A DNA stretch of 64,000 nt from Larix kaempferi (lineage: Eukaryota; Streptophyta; Pinopsida; Pinales; Pinaceae), in NCBI GenBank assembly GCA_027924585.1, contig BSBM01000871.1, forward strand, positions 186,001-250,000. The letters run 5' to 3'. Of the stretch, positions 33,317 to 44,300 are shown piece by piece. The translations under genes were made by a program, and so were the position numbers. The first letter of the stretch is position 1; each line of letters starts with the position of its first letter. Under the pieces are notes generated by a model that was given only the letters and a program-made list of their open reading frames with translations, was not told where the DNA came from and made no database searches.

Positions 33317-33741
33317 GTTGCGTCGAGAAGCGCTCTACAGCCCAGTATGGGGGAGATCTTGTTAGTCGAGTAACAAAATAATACAAAGTAAACAAAAAAA
33401 AAATACAAAGTACAAAGTAATAAATATTATGTCGGCCATAAACAAAAAAGAATAATACAAATTAAAAAGTAGATATGAGACTTAAAGCTTAGGATTAGGT
33501 GGTAAATATTATGTCGGCCAAAACAAAAAAGAATAATACAAAGTAAAAAGTAAATATGAGACTTAAACTAGAGACTTTACTTTTTACTTTTAATACAAAG
33601 TAAAAAGTAAATATGAAACTTAAACTAGAGACTTTAGAGCTTAGGATTAGGTGGCTCAGGTATTGCACTCAAGGAGCTATTCAAGGAGAGATTTGATCCC
33701 TCTCGGTGCTTGATAGAGCCTAGGATTTGGATCTAGGCTGG
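33317..33741 (+). mobile_element. Small insertion with tRNA-like promoter boxes (possible SINE)
   Basis: Absent from the other copia LTR, so an insertion. Near its right end, TGGCTCAGGTA (33652-33662) and GATTTGATCCC (33690-33700) resemble the A and B boxes of a tRNA-derived promoter at plausible spacing. The middle (33420-33650) is an A-rich tandem duplication of about 85 bases around TATTATGTCGGCC. I do not see a clear TSD. It could be two overlapping insertions. Confidence 0.35.
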
Positions 33742-33947
33742 TGGTAGGTAAGAGAGGGTGCACTTGGTCATAGGAGATGAAAACAAGTCACATCATGGAC
33801 TAGGAGGGTTGGAACTAAACAGAAATAATCTCTCAGGGCTAGTAAACTAGGAACTAGGTGCTGGGGGGGCACCATACTGATGACTGGGATGCATGCAAAT
33901 GCATGCCTGCATGCAAACATAAAGATGATGGTGATAATATGCTGACA

Positions 33948-34214
33948 GTGTGTAGGTGTTAAAGGAGATCCAATCAGTATAGTTTAGGTAAGAACTTATA
34001 GTTGCATATCAAAGTTTCTTTATTATTACAAGCTGAAATGTATAAGCATGGTAAATTTCCTTATGATACTGTACATTTCTCTTTCCTAGCATTCTGGTTA
34101 TCATTATTAATTCTGGAGCAAGGGCTTAGGCATTGGCTCCCTAGGTTATAAATTAATTTATTTCATAATGCTAAAAGATTAAATATGTATAGTTGTTATT
34201 AAACATCAAACCTT
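33948..34214. other. Spacer right of copia
   Basis: AT-rich; continuation of the copia target. No gene seen. Confidence 0.4.
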
Positions 34215-35649
34215 TATAACTTTCGATCTAGCACAGCTAGCAAAGCTAGCTTGTGCTAGATCTCAGTCTTTTAAAACCATTGTGTTAAGTTTTCTTTTAA
34301 TAAAAACAATATTATGTTATAATATTCCAAACCCTGGAAGATTTGTAGGGTCATAATTCTGAACAAAACGAACTGTTGTCTTAAAGCTTTTACAGTAGAG
34401 TCATCTCTTTCAGAGATCAATTCTCTTTAAAACATAATACCTATATCCTAGGTTTTAAACAAAATTAATTAATTCATATTTTCTTACATGACCTACTATC
34501 AAACAAAAAACACGCTGAATAGAATTCATGTTGATTCTAATCAAGCCCTTATAGGTGTGAAGCGATTCACTTCCATAGTAATAATCAACCAACATAACCT
34601 TTAAAACAATTAACAGAACAAATGCGACATCATGGATAAACAATTAATAAAAAATAAGAGACCACGATGATATTTTCAAATAGAACAACCATTATGATAA
34701 ACATTGGAATAGTATGAACTATTCATTACAATCGTGATAATGCAATCAATTGGTTCATATATTTACCAAACTGAATAGCTTAACTAGGGCACACGATACT
34801 TCACTAATCAAACATTTAAATCCTACCAAAACTCATGCTTGGGATCGAATCCCTTGAGCAACATTCCAACCAATATTTTCGAAGGAGTGACCACGCTACA
34901 GCCTTGGTTTACACAACCGGTGCTTCAAACTTTAACTTCATTAAAAAAAATGTAATTTAAAAATAGAACTAGGGTGCCAGTCAAGGAGGGAAAGCAGGTG
35001 GATGGATGATGCTTGATAGTAAAAATGGATTAATTGACTGATGAGGAAATGCATTATCTCTTATATAATAGAATGCAAAGTTACCACTATACCTTCAGGG
35101 AAGTGCCCTTATTCAAGTGGAACTGCTTATTGCTACCATCTTAAGGTGATGAGCAGTTGATCAAAGATCATCATTTCTTCCTCGGCCTTGAATCATAATT
35201 ATAGGGCACCTCACCAACTAATCCCGGTCGCTCTTATTATCAATATAAGCTGCCCGCACCACTGTATAAGACCATTCCTATTTAAACACTTCCATCCTAC
35301 AGTATTTTACCATCATTTCTTCCACAGATCCATCATAGGTACATCTAACGCAGAGCATTACTACTTAAATAAATAACATTTTACAAATAGAGTAGTGTCC
35401 AAAATTTAAAAGGACATAAAGTATTCATATAAGCATTAAGAACTAAACTTAGACTTTCCAGAATCGTTATCAACATCCGGGCTCTTCCCATATACAAATT
35501 CATGAAGCAAAAATGTAAACCATACAAAATAGAACCATCATTAAACGTAAACCCTTAATCCATTGAGCAGCATATATACAAATCCTTTTACCCTAACAGC
35601 GCTAGCTACAGGGAAAAGAAGGATACACCAAATCGTTGAAATGTAGCAT
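34215..35649. repeat. Block B1 (duplicate of 52480-53632)
   Basis: Long similarity to B2, starting TTATAACTTTCGATCTAGC and ending CGTTGAAATGTAGCAT, where a Ty3 LTR begins. The B2 counterpart runs on uninterrupted (GTAGCATTTACAAACC), giving the empty site. B1 carries about 290 bases (about 34970-35260) that B2 lacks. No coding signal. Confidence 0.8.
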
Positions 35650-36024
35650 TGTGAAGAACCTGCAATAATTAATTAATGCAAATACATGAGATATTAGAAA
35701 TAATAGAACTCAGAATCAATTTTATATTGATCACGGGCCACTTTGAGGGGGAAACCTCCTTGGAGCAAGCTCAATACAATTAACTTCATGGTGCCTTCAT
35801 AGGCCTCAACACACACTTATATACTAAGTCTAGGTGCCAATACTATGGGTCAAAACCATGGGCCACTACAAACTATGGATCAACAATACTACGGGCGACT
35901 TACAAAGCATATGCGCCAATAACAATAACACAAACTATGGATCAACAAATACTACGGGACGACTTGCAAAGCATATGCGTCCAACAACAATATACTAACA
36001 AAGTAAAGACATGGGTTCCTAACA
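35650..36024 (-). repeat. Ty3 copy 1, 3' LTR
   Basis: 375 bp. Plus strand begins TGTGAAGAACCTGC and ends GGTTCCTAACA, then purine tract (TCCCCTCCTC on plus). Similar to 45343-45733 and 49164-49548. Confidence 0.85.
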
Positions 36025-36039
36025 TCCCCTCCTCAAAGC

Positions 36040-38272
36040 TTTAGATTTGGAAATTGTTGTTGAATATGAAGGAGTGGTTCCCATGTAGCATCCTCTGGTT
36101 GCATGTCGTGCCACTGAATTAAGACCTCTGTGATAGAGCGAGAGAAAAGCTATCGAGTGTGCCGATTGAGGATGGACTTCGGCTCCAAAAGGATGGATCC
36201 TTCATTATCCAGTTCGGGTAAAATAGTTTGTCCACTGATGTTGGTGCCAAGAACTTTCTTCAAATAAGAGACATGAAATACTTGATGAATGCGGGAAGAA
36301 GGAGGAAGTTCCAATTTATAAGCAACGGATCCAATCTTCTAAAGAATCCGATATGGCCCATAGAACTTTGGAGAGAGCTTATGACGCCCTTTGAGTTTCA
36401 GGGAGGATTTCTTGTACGGATGGAGACGAAGAAAAACCATATCGCTTGAAAAGTGCGTTCACAATGGTGCTGATCAGCTTGTTGCTTCATGCGATTTCTT
36501 GCCATGTGAAGATTGTCCCGCAAAATGTGAAGAATCTGATCGCGGTTTTGAAGGATCGTGTCAACTTCCTGAACTGGTTAACTGTTGGGAATGTATGGAA
36601 GAAGAACTGGAGGTGCCTGACCATAGACTTCTTCATATGGGGTCATTTTAGAGGCAGTGTGGTAAGAGGTATTGTACCATCATTCAGCGAGAGGGAGCCA
36701 CTTTCCCTGCTGATGTTGTTGTTCAGAGGTGAAGCAACGAAGATAAGTTTCCAAGCATTTATTGATAATTTCAGTTTGACCATCTGTTTGTGGGTGATAC
36801 CCCAAACTCATCTTCAGTTTGCTGCCAGTGTGGCAAAATAGTTTTGTCCAAAAATGACTGGTGAAATTCGCATCATGATCCGAGACAATGGAAGAAGGGA
36901 TTCCATGAAGACGAAAGATTTAGTACAGGAAAATTTGAGCGACTAAGGAGGCTATATAGGGAAATTTGAGAGCACAAAAATGACTATATTTGGAGAGGTG
37001 GTCAACCACAACGAGAATCATTGTCTTCCCCCCAGATTTAGGGAGCCCTTCAATGAAATCCATAGAAATATATGTCCAAATCCGTGTAGGTATGGGCAAG
37101 GGTTCGAGCAATCCTGGAAGGAGTGTCATTTCACCCTTATTGCACTGGAAAGTATCACATTCAGCCACCATCTATTGAATTGTCCTTTTCATTCTCTACC
37201 AAAAGAAGTTACGTCATGCCCATTCATACGTTTTGAGGAACCCAGAGTGCCCTGCCGATGGAGAAGCAGGGAGTTCATAGAAGACAGCCTGTTGAAGATC
37301 TGTGCTCTGGGGAAGCACCATCCCAAGAGTAATGTGGTACAACAGAAGGGTTGTTGGTCAAGCGTTGGATGATTTGAGATAAGGAAGAGTCATTGACATA
37401 ACCCTATTGAACAGATTGCAACCAATTTGGAATAGGCACAGAAATAGCTGAAAGAGAACCTTGGGCATCAAATGTGTGAGAAAGAGCATTTGCCACAATA
37501 TTGTCCGTACCCTTCTTGTAAGTGATCTCATAGTCATAACCCATGAGTTTTCTAACCCATTTTTGTTGTGATGGGGAGGAGACATGCTATTCCAAGAAAT
37601 ATTTCAGACTCTGGTGATCAGTCTTGATGCAGAAATGATTCCTTAATAGGTATGGTTGCCACTTCTGTACTGCATGCAAAATAGCCATCATTTCCTTCTC
37701 ATATGTAGAGGCAGCTAAATTCTTCCCTGAAAGGGATTTGCTGGTGAATGCAATGGGGTGTTCATCTTGAAAGAGAACAACACCAAGTCCATTGTCAAGC
37801 ATCACTCTCAATTGTGAAGGGCTTGGAAAAATCGGGCATAGCTAGAACAGGTGTAGTACACATAGCTTGTTTCAGTTTGTCAAATGCACACTGAGTAGCA
37901 TGTGTCCATGTAAAAGCATCCTTTTTCAATAGAGTAGTTAATGGAGCTGCAATCTTCCCATAATCCTTGAAAAAATTGCGGTAGTAGCCAGTCAACCCCA
38001 AAAAACCATGAAGGCTCTTGAGTGTCTGAGGATACGGCCAATTGTTCATGGCATCGATTTTGGTAGGATCCACACGAACCCCTTGTGCTGAGATAATGTT
38101 CCCGAGATACTCAACTTCCTTTTGTCCAAAAACACATTTAGACTATTTGGCGTGGAGATGATGGTCAGAGAAAAGTTGCATGACAAGATCCAGATGCTGG
38201 AGATGTTCAGCCCATGTTTTACTGTAGATGAGGATATCATCAAAGAATACCAGAATGAATTTCTACAAGTAG
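36040..38272 (-). pseudogene. Ty3 pol: RT (part), RNase H, integrase
   Basis: From the E3 junction leftwards, RT retains FFDDILIYSKTW (catalytic box FxDD, about 38210-38250), [12 protein letters not shown], and [19 protein letters not shown] (about 37960-38010). RNase H has YEKEMMAILHAVQKW and FCIKTDHQSLKYFLE, then KGTDNIVANALSH. Integrase keeps [15 protein letters not shown] with the first Asp (about 37055-37075), SDHDANFTSHFW with the second (about 36880), and GQTEIINKCLETY with the Glu (about 36770). TPYEEVYGQAPPVLLPY follows. Several frameshifts and stops separate these. The integrase type is that of plant chromoviruses. Plus-strand frames here are shadows. Confidence 0.85.
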
Positions 38273-39015
38273 TTTTAACACCCAAAAAGTGCTCACTACT
38301 TCATCTACCCCATTGCATGACTCATTTTTCCATATTTTCTACCATATTTGCCTCCAAAACCTTAAAATCCCATCAAAAAGCCTCCAAAAGGCCACAAAAC
38401 CATTAAAAAATCCTCCAAAGGACAAAAAACCCCTTTTTCCCCAAAAAATACTCCAAAATTCCTCCAAAATAGCAAAAACCCTATAAAAAGCGAATAAAAA
38501 ATACAAAAAAGAGGGAAAAGAGGGAAAAGGAAGCAAAAACCCTATATAGTTGACCTAAACCATATGGTGCCCAAAACCATGGGCCAGCACTCCACCACTA
38601 AAAACCTATAAATAGGTGATGGAGGCCCCTCATTTCATATCCACAGTCAACCACACTCTTACTCTGCCAAAATCACTCCTGAAACCCTAGCTCACCCTTA
38701 AGCTACTTTCACATTTGAGTGCCCCTTTGGCCCATTTCCAAATCCCTTTGGAGAAAGAGAAAGGAGGAAAACTGGAAGCTTGGAAGCAACCCTCTTGGAC
38801 TGTTGCAAAGGCTTCACCAACCTTCACATTGGAGGTATAATCAATACAAAAACCATTTTTATTATCTTGTCTTTTCTGTTTTATGCACATGTTTAGAATA
38901 ATTACTATTTTACTGTACTGTCTTTCATTTACTGTTTTTCTGAACTGCTACTAAGGAGTCCCTTCTCCTTAGTAGGTGCTCATTTGCACAAGCTAGGGTG
39001 AAAACCCTAGATACA
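38273..39015 (+). repeat. E3 5' LTR
   Basis: 743 bp; starts TTTTAACACCC (the right copy has TGTTAACACCC), ends CTAGATACA. A strong TATA box TATAAATAG lies at 38607-38615. The inverted repeat CTACTAAGGAG...CTCCTTAGTAG at about 38948-38977 is also present in the solo LTR (about 4910-4938). Confidence 0.88.
38607..38615 (+). promoter_or_regulatory. TATA box of the E3 LTR
   Basis: TATAAATAG, conserved in the right LTR (about 52386-52394) and the solo LTR of the family. Confidence 0.65.
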
Positions 39016-39019
39016 ATTT

Positions 39020-39037
39020 TGGTGACTCCCCTTGTGT
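39020..39037 (+). promoter_or_regulatory. E3 primer-binding site (putative)
   Basis: TGGTGACTCCCCTTGTG, four bases after the LTR; matches the E1 and E2 sites at TGGYGNCTCC. Confidence 0.6.
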
Positions 39038-39134
39038 TCCTTAGAATTTTTGGTTATAATTTTAAAGTTTTTTTAATTTACTACAATATTTTTCTGTTTT
39101 TTCCTTTCTACTGCCGTAAAGCGCGTCATTTTCC

Positions 39135-39720
39135 CCCCGCAGTTGTGTTTCGACCGCGTCTTTCAGGCATTTACCTACGATCCGACCGCGGTTCTCAGAC
39201 TGTTTCCCGCGATCTACCAGTGGTTTCCAGTATGTTACCTGCGATCTGACCGCGGTTATCAGCTTGTTTTGTGCGGTCCGACCGCGGCTATTAACCCATT
39301 TTTCCATGGGCCGTCTGCGGCTTTCAGCCATTTTTTTGCAACCCGCCTGCATCTTTCGGCTGTTTTCCCGCATTCCGCTTGCGGCTTTCAGCCATTTTCC
39401 TGCAACCCACCTGCGTCTTTCGGCCTTTTTCCCGCATCCCGCTTGTGGCTTTCAGCCATTTTTCTACAACCCGCCTGCGTCTTTTGGCCATTTTCCCGCG
39501 TCCCGCTTGCGGCTTTTAGCCATTTTTCTGCAACCCACCTGTGTCTTTCGGCCATTTTCCCGCATCCCGCTTGCGGTTTTCAGCCATTTTCCTGCAACCC
39601 GCTTGCAACTTTTGACCTTTTCCCGCAGTCCGACTGCGTCTTTTGGCTAAAATCCCATGACCCGTCCGCGACTGTTGAGTTGTTTCCTGCGGTCAGACCA
39701 CCCAGATTTGCCACAGACCC
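39135..39720 (+). repeat. Minisatellite: 32-bp units in 64-bp higher-order pairs
   Basis: GGCTTTCAGCC recurs with a period of 64 bases (39321, 39385, 39449, 39513, 39577). Each 64 consists of two related 32-base halves: TGCGGCTTTCAGCCATTTT with CTGCAACCCGC, and TGCGTCTTTCGGCCATTTT with CCGCATCCCGC. More diverged 32-base units (CCGACCGCGGTTCTCAG) extend to the left. A 269-codon frame across it is a consequence of the repeat, as 64 is not a multiple of 3 and all frames are open. Confidence 0.85.
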
Positions 39721-41080
39721 GCAGTCTGTTTTCTGCACTTTTTTCACTGTTTTGAACCCAGCACTTTGTTGCAATATTTTCTGCATCTGCACATCCATCT
39801 GTCTTATCTGCAGCCATACTTCCCTACAGCCTTTTTTCTGCAGTATTATTTCTATTCCATTTACAAAATATTTTTTAAATTTCAGCATTTTAATTAAAAA
39901 GAGAAAATTTTGCATTTCAAAGTTTAAATTCTATATTGTTATTTTTAGTTAGAAAGTTGCCCACCCCGTGGCACTTTTACTTGGGTTCATCATCTCACAC
40001 ACACACACTCTGTCACCTAATTCAAGTGAGCCATAAAATACTACTTAACACAACCAACATTCTAACCCCACTTGGGGAACACATAAGAATTTTTGTAGTT
40101 AGGTAGGATCAGGGGGATATGCATCCAAATAACACCCCTTGGTTGCTTACACTTGAGACATAGTTGTTGTCCATTAGGGAACCAAAATCTCCTAGTATTT
40201 TTTGACACGGTTTAAAACCAATTTATCGGGAAGGCCTCTCCCCTAGGAGGGTTGAAGTCGCTAGATTGGTTCCAGAAGCCTGAGTGGAATACCGCAATCC
40301 ATTCAGTAACTGAAGGATACCTTTTGCAGTTCTCGGTGTATCACCCGTATGGGGATACAACGGCGATAGAACCAAACGACAGATTCACCCAATCGAACGT
40401 GTCATGAACGGGGTATCTTAGTTGTTTTTCTTCTAGGATTGACTACCCGGTGTCCCTCCCGGTAGGGGGATATCTTTAGCCACTTGGCTCTACTATCCAT
40501 ATTGTCTGACTTGGATTTCATCACCTTGTAGAGGATATGTCTAGTTGAGTCAGAATACTATTTAGCTAGGTGTTTGCATGCTCCCTTACCTCCTTTTGGT
40601 CTATCGAGTCCACTATTTTTATTTTCTAGGAAACCTTCTGCTTGTTGGTATTCTGACCATTTCTGTTGATACTCCACTTATTGTAGCACAGCTGTTACAG
40701 TAAGTGTTTTGAGTTGGTTGTTGGCCTGAGTGCCATATTTTTTGAGCTCTCCTTCTACACACTCAGTTGCATTAGGGTTTTTGAGCTGTTTTTCACTCAA
40801 CACAACCCCTAGATACTTGACACCATCTATCACCATTGAGTCACCGAGACATTCTTGGTGCCTCTGGGGCGAGCCCCCATAGCACGGTTCACTTGACATC
40901 ACTTTTCATAGACGTATATCTTCATCACTTGATACCACTCATCATAGATCTCGATCCTTGTCACTTGACTCCACTCGTTAACGGCAAAGAACTCTGTCAC
41001 CCGATCTAGACGCCCCTTATTTTACCTCTGATTCTGAGGCAGAGTCCAAGAACCCCACTTACACTGCACCAACCAGCCCC
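39721..41080 (+). other. E3 leader
   Basis: Non-coding. 40090-40520 is related to the E1 leader (6050-6500). A short run of Asp/Pro codons just before 41081 may be the decayed start of gag. Confidence 0.55.
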
Positions 41081-42127
41081 ATGGCTAGTATGACTTCCAC
41101 CCCTTTCTTTGTAGGGACCATTGGTGGAGAATACACCACCACACCAGCTACCACACATGCTTTGGGTATGCCCTCGATGGGGCCCACATCTACCATTCCG
41201 ATCACTGCACCCATTCCAGTAGCTGGGATACCTATTCCCACTCCATCAGTGACTCACACTACCCTTGGCGGTGCAGGACCATCCCATACCACTTTCGTCC
41301 CTCCACTTGGGGGCAACATCTCGAACCCAGCCCCTCCACTTGGGGGCATTGGCCCCAACATGGTCACAACCACTAGTATGTCACATCCTTCTACTAGTTT
41401 GCCATTCATGGCTAGTCTCAACCTTCCTGACCTAGCTAGACTAACTAACAATCCCATCAGACACGACCCTGCATGGCCTCACATGCCCACCAAGCTCCCC
41501 TCTGACATCCCTAAGTTTGAGGGAAAGGTAGGCGAAGACCCCCAGAACCATATTATGTCCTTCCATCTATGGTGTTCCTCCGACTCCATAGTGGACGACT
41601 CTGTCCGCCTCTGTCTGTTACAGCGCACCCTCATTGGCTCTGCAACTAAGTGGTACATCGAGCAGCCCCATGGGACCCATGCCACCTTTACTTCCCTTGC
41701 CTCGACTTTCCTGCAGTTCTTTCAGTTACCTGTCCGCTATGACGCGGGAGTTGAGATCTTATTGTCTTGCAGACAGAACATGGCTACCCACATCACTGAC
41801 CACATTCATGAGTGGCATTGACGCCGCAGCCTCTGCAAAATCAAGTTAGACGATCGTATCTTCTTAGATTGATTTCTAAAATCCCCCCTTTCTGTCATTG
41901 CCAAGGATGTGGCATCCGAACGACCCCAGTCCGAAGAAGAGGCCATCCTCAAATCCCAGCAATTTGACCTTATTTATGCCCATTCGGGTTATCTATATTC
42001 CATCATACCTGACGCCCCTCACGGCGATTCCTCCCGACACAATGCGCTGGGGGCATCCCATGCCACATATGGCATCATTGGCCGTATTGCCTCGCATCCT
42101 CAACCCTTTTTCCATAGTACGTCCTAG
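41081..42127 (+). pseudogene. E3 gag: capsid-type retrotransposon Gag domain
   Basis: One frame with stops at 41819-41821 and about 41870. Residues 1-135 are Pro/Thr/Gly-rich with two PPLGG repeats and the group start segment LPFMASLNLPDL. The Retrotrans_gag-type domain spans about 137-246: LPSDIPKFEGKVGEDPQNHI, then SFHLWCSSDSIVDDSVRLCL and GSATKWYIEQP. After the TGA, coding character continues to 42127. This is the only member of E1-E3 that keeps the capsid region. Confidence 0.8.
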
Positions 42128-42848
42128 CCATGGCCTCGACCTTCATGGGCTACATCTCAGTCCGGAGCAACCAATTCGTATGCTCCCATGGCACATCACC
42201 ACCATTCCCATGGACCCTCCTGTCCACCTCAGTGCTTTGGTCATGCATCCCCCGCTTACGCCTCCCCCCCCCCCCCCAGCCGCACCTCAACCATATTACC
42301 ACACACAGGCTGCACCAGCTCCTGTGTTCTCTCAAGCCCAACCTACTTATTACCCGCCATAGGAAGCCCCTACGACAAACCCACAACCCATTCCGCAGAT
42401 GTATCAGCAACACCCACAAGGTTCAGCACCTGCACCACCTCCACCTACTTATTATCCAATGCAGCCTGCTGCTCCCGCACCTGCACAACCCTAGAACCCA
42501 CCTGCTGCCCAAGGGCAAGTGTATGCCCAACAGAATCCACAGCAGAACCAAAATAACCAGTGCCAACAGGGCCAGCAAAACCGTGGCAAAGGCCGTAACT
42601 GTGGGAACAACCCCCCTCCAGACCAAGGCGGTCAACCTCCCAATCCCCCAAACAACAATAACGCGGCACCTACCAACCAGAACCCTGATCGGCCGCCCAA
42701 GAAGGCCAAAAATCCTAATTTGCGAACAAACCATCCTTGTTCTATTTGCGGGGTCTATGGCCACTACACACATGCTTTCCCACATTTGGAGCGATCTTGG
42801 CAACTCTGGACTGATGATGCCCATTTCCAAGGGCACGCATCTCCTTAG
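42128..42848 (+). pseudogene. E3 nucleocapsid region with one broken zinc knuckle
   Basis: Pro/Gln/His-rich low-complexity region. A C-tract at about 42267-42280 marks a frame change (frame of 42188 before, frame of 42519 after). Stops at about 42360 and 42495 are TAG. The knuckle CSICGVYGHYTHAF keeps C, C and H, but the last Cys is Phe. Ends with TAG at about 42846. Confidence 0.7.
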
Positions 42849-44300
42849 GCGCTGCCCAATCCCCCACCACCTCAACATCAACCCTTGGTGTTACAAAACC
42901 CCTTACCAAACCAAGGCGTAGTGAACACTCATTCGTTGGCTCCCCCTCAAGGAAACACGCCACCACAATAGCAAATCACTTATGCCGCTCCTAATCAACC
43001 CATGTTAGACTCAGGTACCCATCACTTGTTAATGATGTCATCCACCAATGTCAACCTCCAGACCCGTCGGAACCAATATGGATCCACCCCTGAAGCCCCT
43101 CCCGCCGACAAAAACACTAATGCTCATCCCACTGATAAGACGTTACGTATACCTTCGGCTCCACTAGGTGGCGCCTCCAAAGCACCTCGCTTCCCACTTC
43201 GTCGCATCAACAATAATCCCAATGTTCGCGCTGTGTCAAATTACAACATTGTAGATGACTTAGCCGAGTTTTCCGCAGCCATGTCTGCGTTAGAAGTCTT
43301 AAAAAAATGTCCTTCACAGTACAAGACTTTGCTCTCCACCATTGGTGCTATTGACGCAAATGATTCACGACTAATGGCCTTCGATTTGGACCAGTCCGAA
43401 CCATGCCTGCCTTCCACTTTAGCGTTCCAAGTTTCTGTTTCCGTTCGAAATCTTGTCATCCATCGGTGCATTATCGATGAAGGTGCCTCTACATGTGTTA
43501 TGTCCACATTCGTTTGGTAGAAGTTGGGATCCTCTACTCTCCAGCAGTCCACCACTGCGTTGCGAGCCTACGACAGTCGTTCGGCTCAACCCCAAGGTCT
43601 CTTAGCTAATGTCCCCGTCTAGTTGGCTGGAAAAATCATGCTCATTGACGTAGAGGTCATCAATGCCCAACTTGATTATAACCTCTTACTTGGCCGCAGA
43701 TACATGTATGCCATGCGGGCGGTTTTCTCATCCATTTTTCATACCATGATGTTCCCCCATGACAGACGCGTGGTCAAGGTCAACCAACTCACCTATTACA
43801 ATCCTAATGCCCCCACTGCACCCGAAAATGTTCTCCCCATGGTTGAACAACCTATTTGTGGTGCAACTACCTCATTTGTTTCCTCCGTGGGCCCCGGAGT
43901 TTACTCAGATACGCCGATGAACTCAACTTTCCAATCTATTCCACCCCCATCACCCGCGACCGAAGTATCTGACCTATGTACCCTTCCCCACAATACACAA
44001 ACACCCAACAATCAACCACCCTTGTTACCCAAACCACCATTGGTACCTAGTCACATTGGTGTTACACCCATCCACACAATCCCCTTCCTACTCCCTCCTT
44101 CGGGAGTAGTAAGCGCCCCGGTTATGGCTACTCTTAGCCTCCCCGGGTTAACCTTAGGATTACCTGTGTGGTATATTTCGTCTCCCGTTCCCCCGCCGAC
44201 ACCAAATGTCATCCTACAACCAGTGCAACCCATTGCCACTACTGTCAACCACCTCCCAGTGTCACTACCCCTTCGTCATCTACGAATCCCCCCCCCCTCT
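42849..44300 (+). pseudogene. E3 protease-like domain (DEGAS) and linker
   Basis: The frame of 43002 continues through TAG codons at about 42969, 43518 and 43620. Motifs: SEPCLPSTLAFQVSV (shared with E2 LAEPCLPSSTPFQ), CIIDEGASTCVMSTFVW (about 43466-43517) and NLLLGRRYMYAMRAVFSS (about 43681-43733). These line up with the E1 and E2 proteases, including the Glu after the catalytic Asp. The segment VMATLSLPGLTLGLPVW (about 44125-44175) repeats the gag start segment out of place, as if an internal duplication or recombination had occurred. Reading changes frame at a C-tract at about 44288-44297. Confidence 0.78.

Larger units (their letters stand above)
31749..33947 (-). repeat. Copia 5' LTR, interrupted twice
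   Basis: The LTR matches 18481-19195 in three pieces: 31749-31920, 32988-33316 and about 33742-33947. The interruptions are the solo E2-family LTR and a 425-bp insert. It ends GCTGACA, followed by GTGTG. Confidence 0.85.
18476..33952 (-). mobile_element. Ty1/copia retrotransposon, nested and decayed
   Basis: Minus-strand element with LTRs at 18481-19195 and 31749-33947, an iMet primer site beside the right (5') LTR and a purine tract beside the left (3') LTR. Flanks are GTGTC and GTGTG (4 of 5 match). Removing E2, the solo LTR and the SINE-like insert leaves about 4.8 kb, a normal copia length. Gag, an integrase C-terminus, RT and RNase H can be recognised in the order Gag-IN-RT-RH, which defines Ty1/copia. 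Stops, frameshifts and a deletion of most of protease/integrase make it inactive. Confidence 0.88.
35650..38272 (-). mobile_element. Ty3/gypsy chromovirus-like copy 1, pol end only
   Basis: 3' LTR 35650-36024, then integrase, RNase H and part of RT on minus. The element is cut at 38272 by the left LTR of E3. Its gag, protease, 5' LTR and the front of RT are missing; they should have followed E3 but block B2 lies there instead. Same family as copy 2 (45343-49548). Confidence 0.85.

Noticed and set aside
33652-33701. tRNA gene
   Set aside because: Only A- and B-box-like motifs; no cloverleaf, anticodon arm or acceptor pairing could be drawn.
36228-36841. Plus-strand ORFs between 36228 and 37372
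   Set aside because: They lie antisense to Ty3 integrase, whose motifs read on the minus strand.
39143-39952. 269-codon Cys/Phe/Pro-rich ORF as a gene
   Set aside because: It is produced by the 64-bp minisatellite, which leaves all frames open; there is no start context or homology.
42130-42921. 263-codon plus ORF and 152-codon minus ORF over the E3 nucleocapsid region
   Set aside because: Wrong-frame readings of a proline/glutamine-rich low-complexity region; the knuckle is in the frame of 42519.
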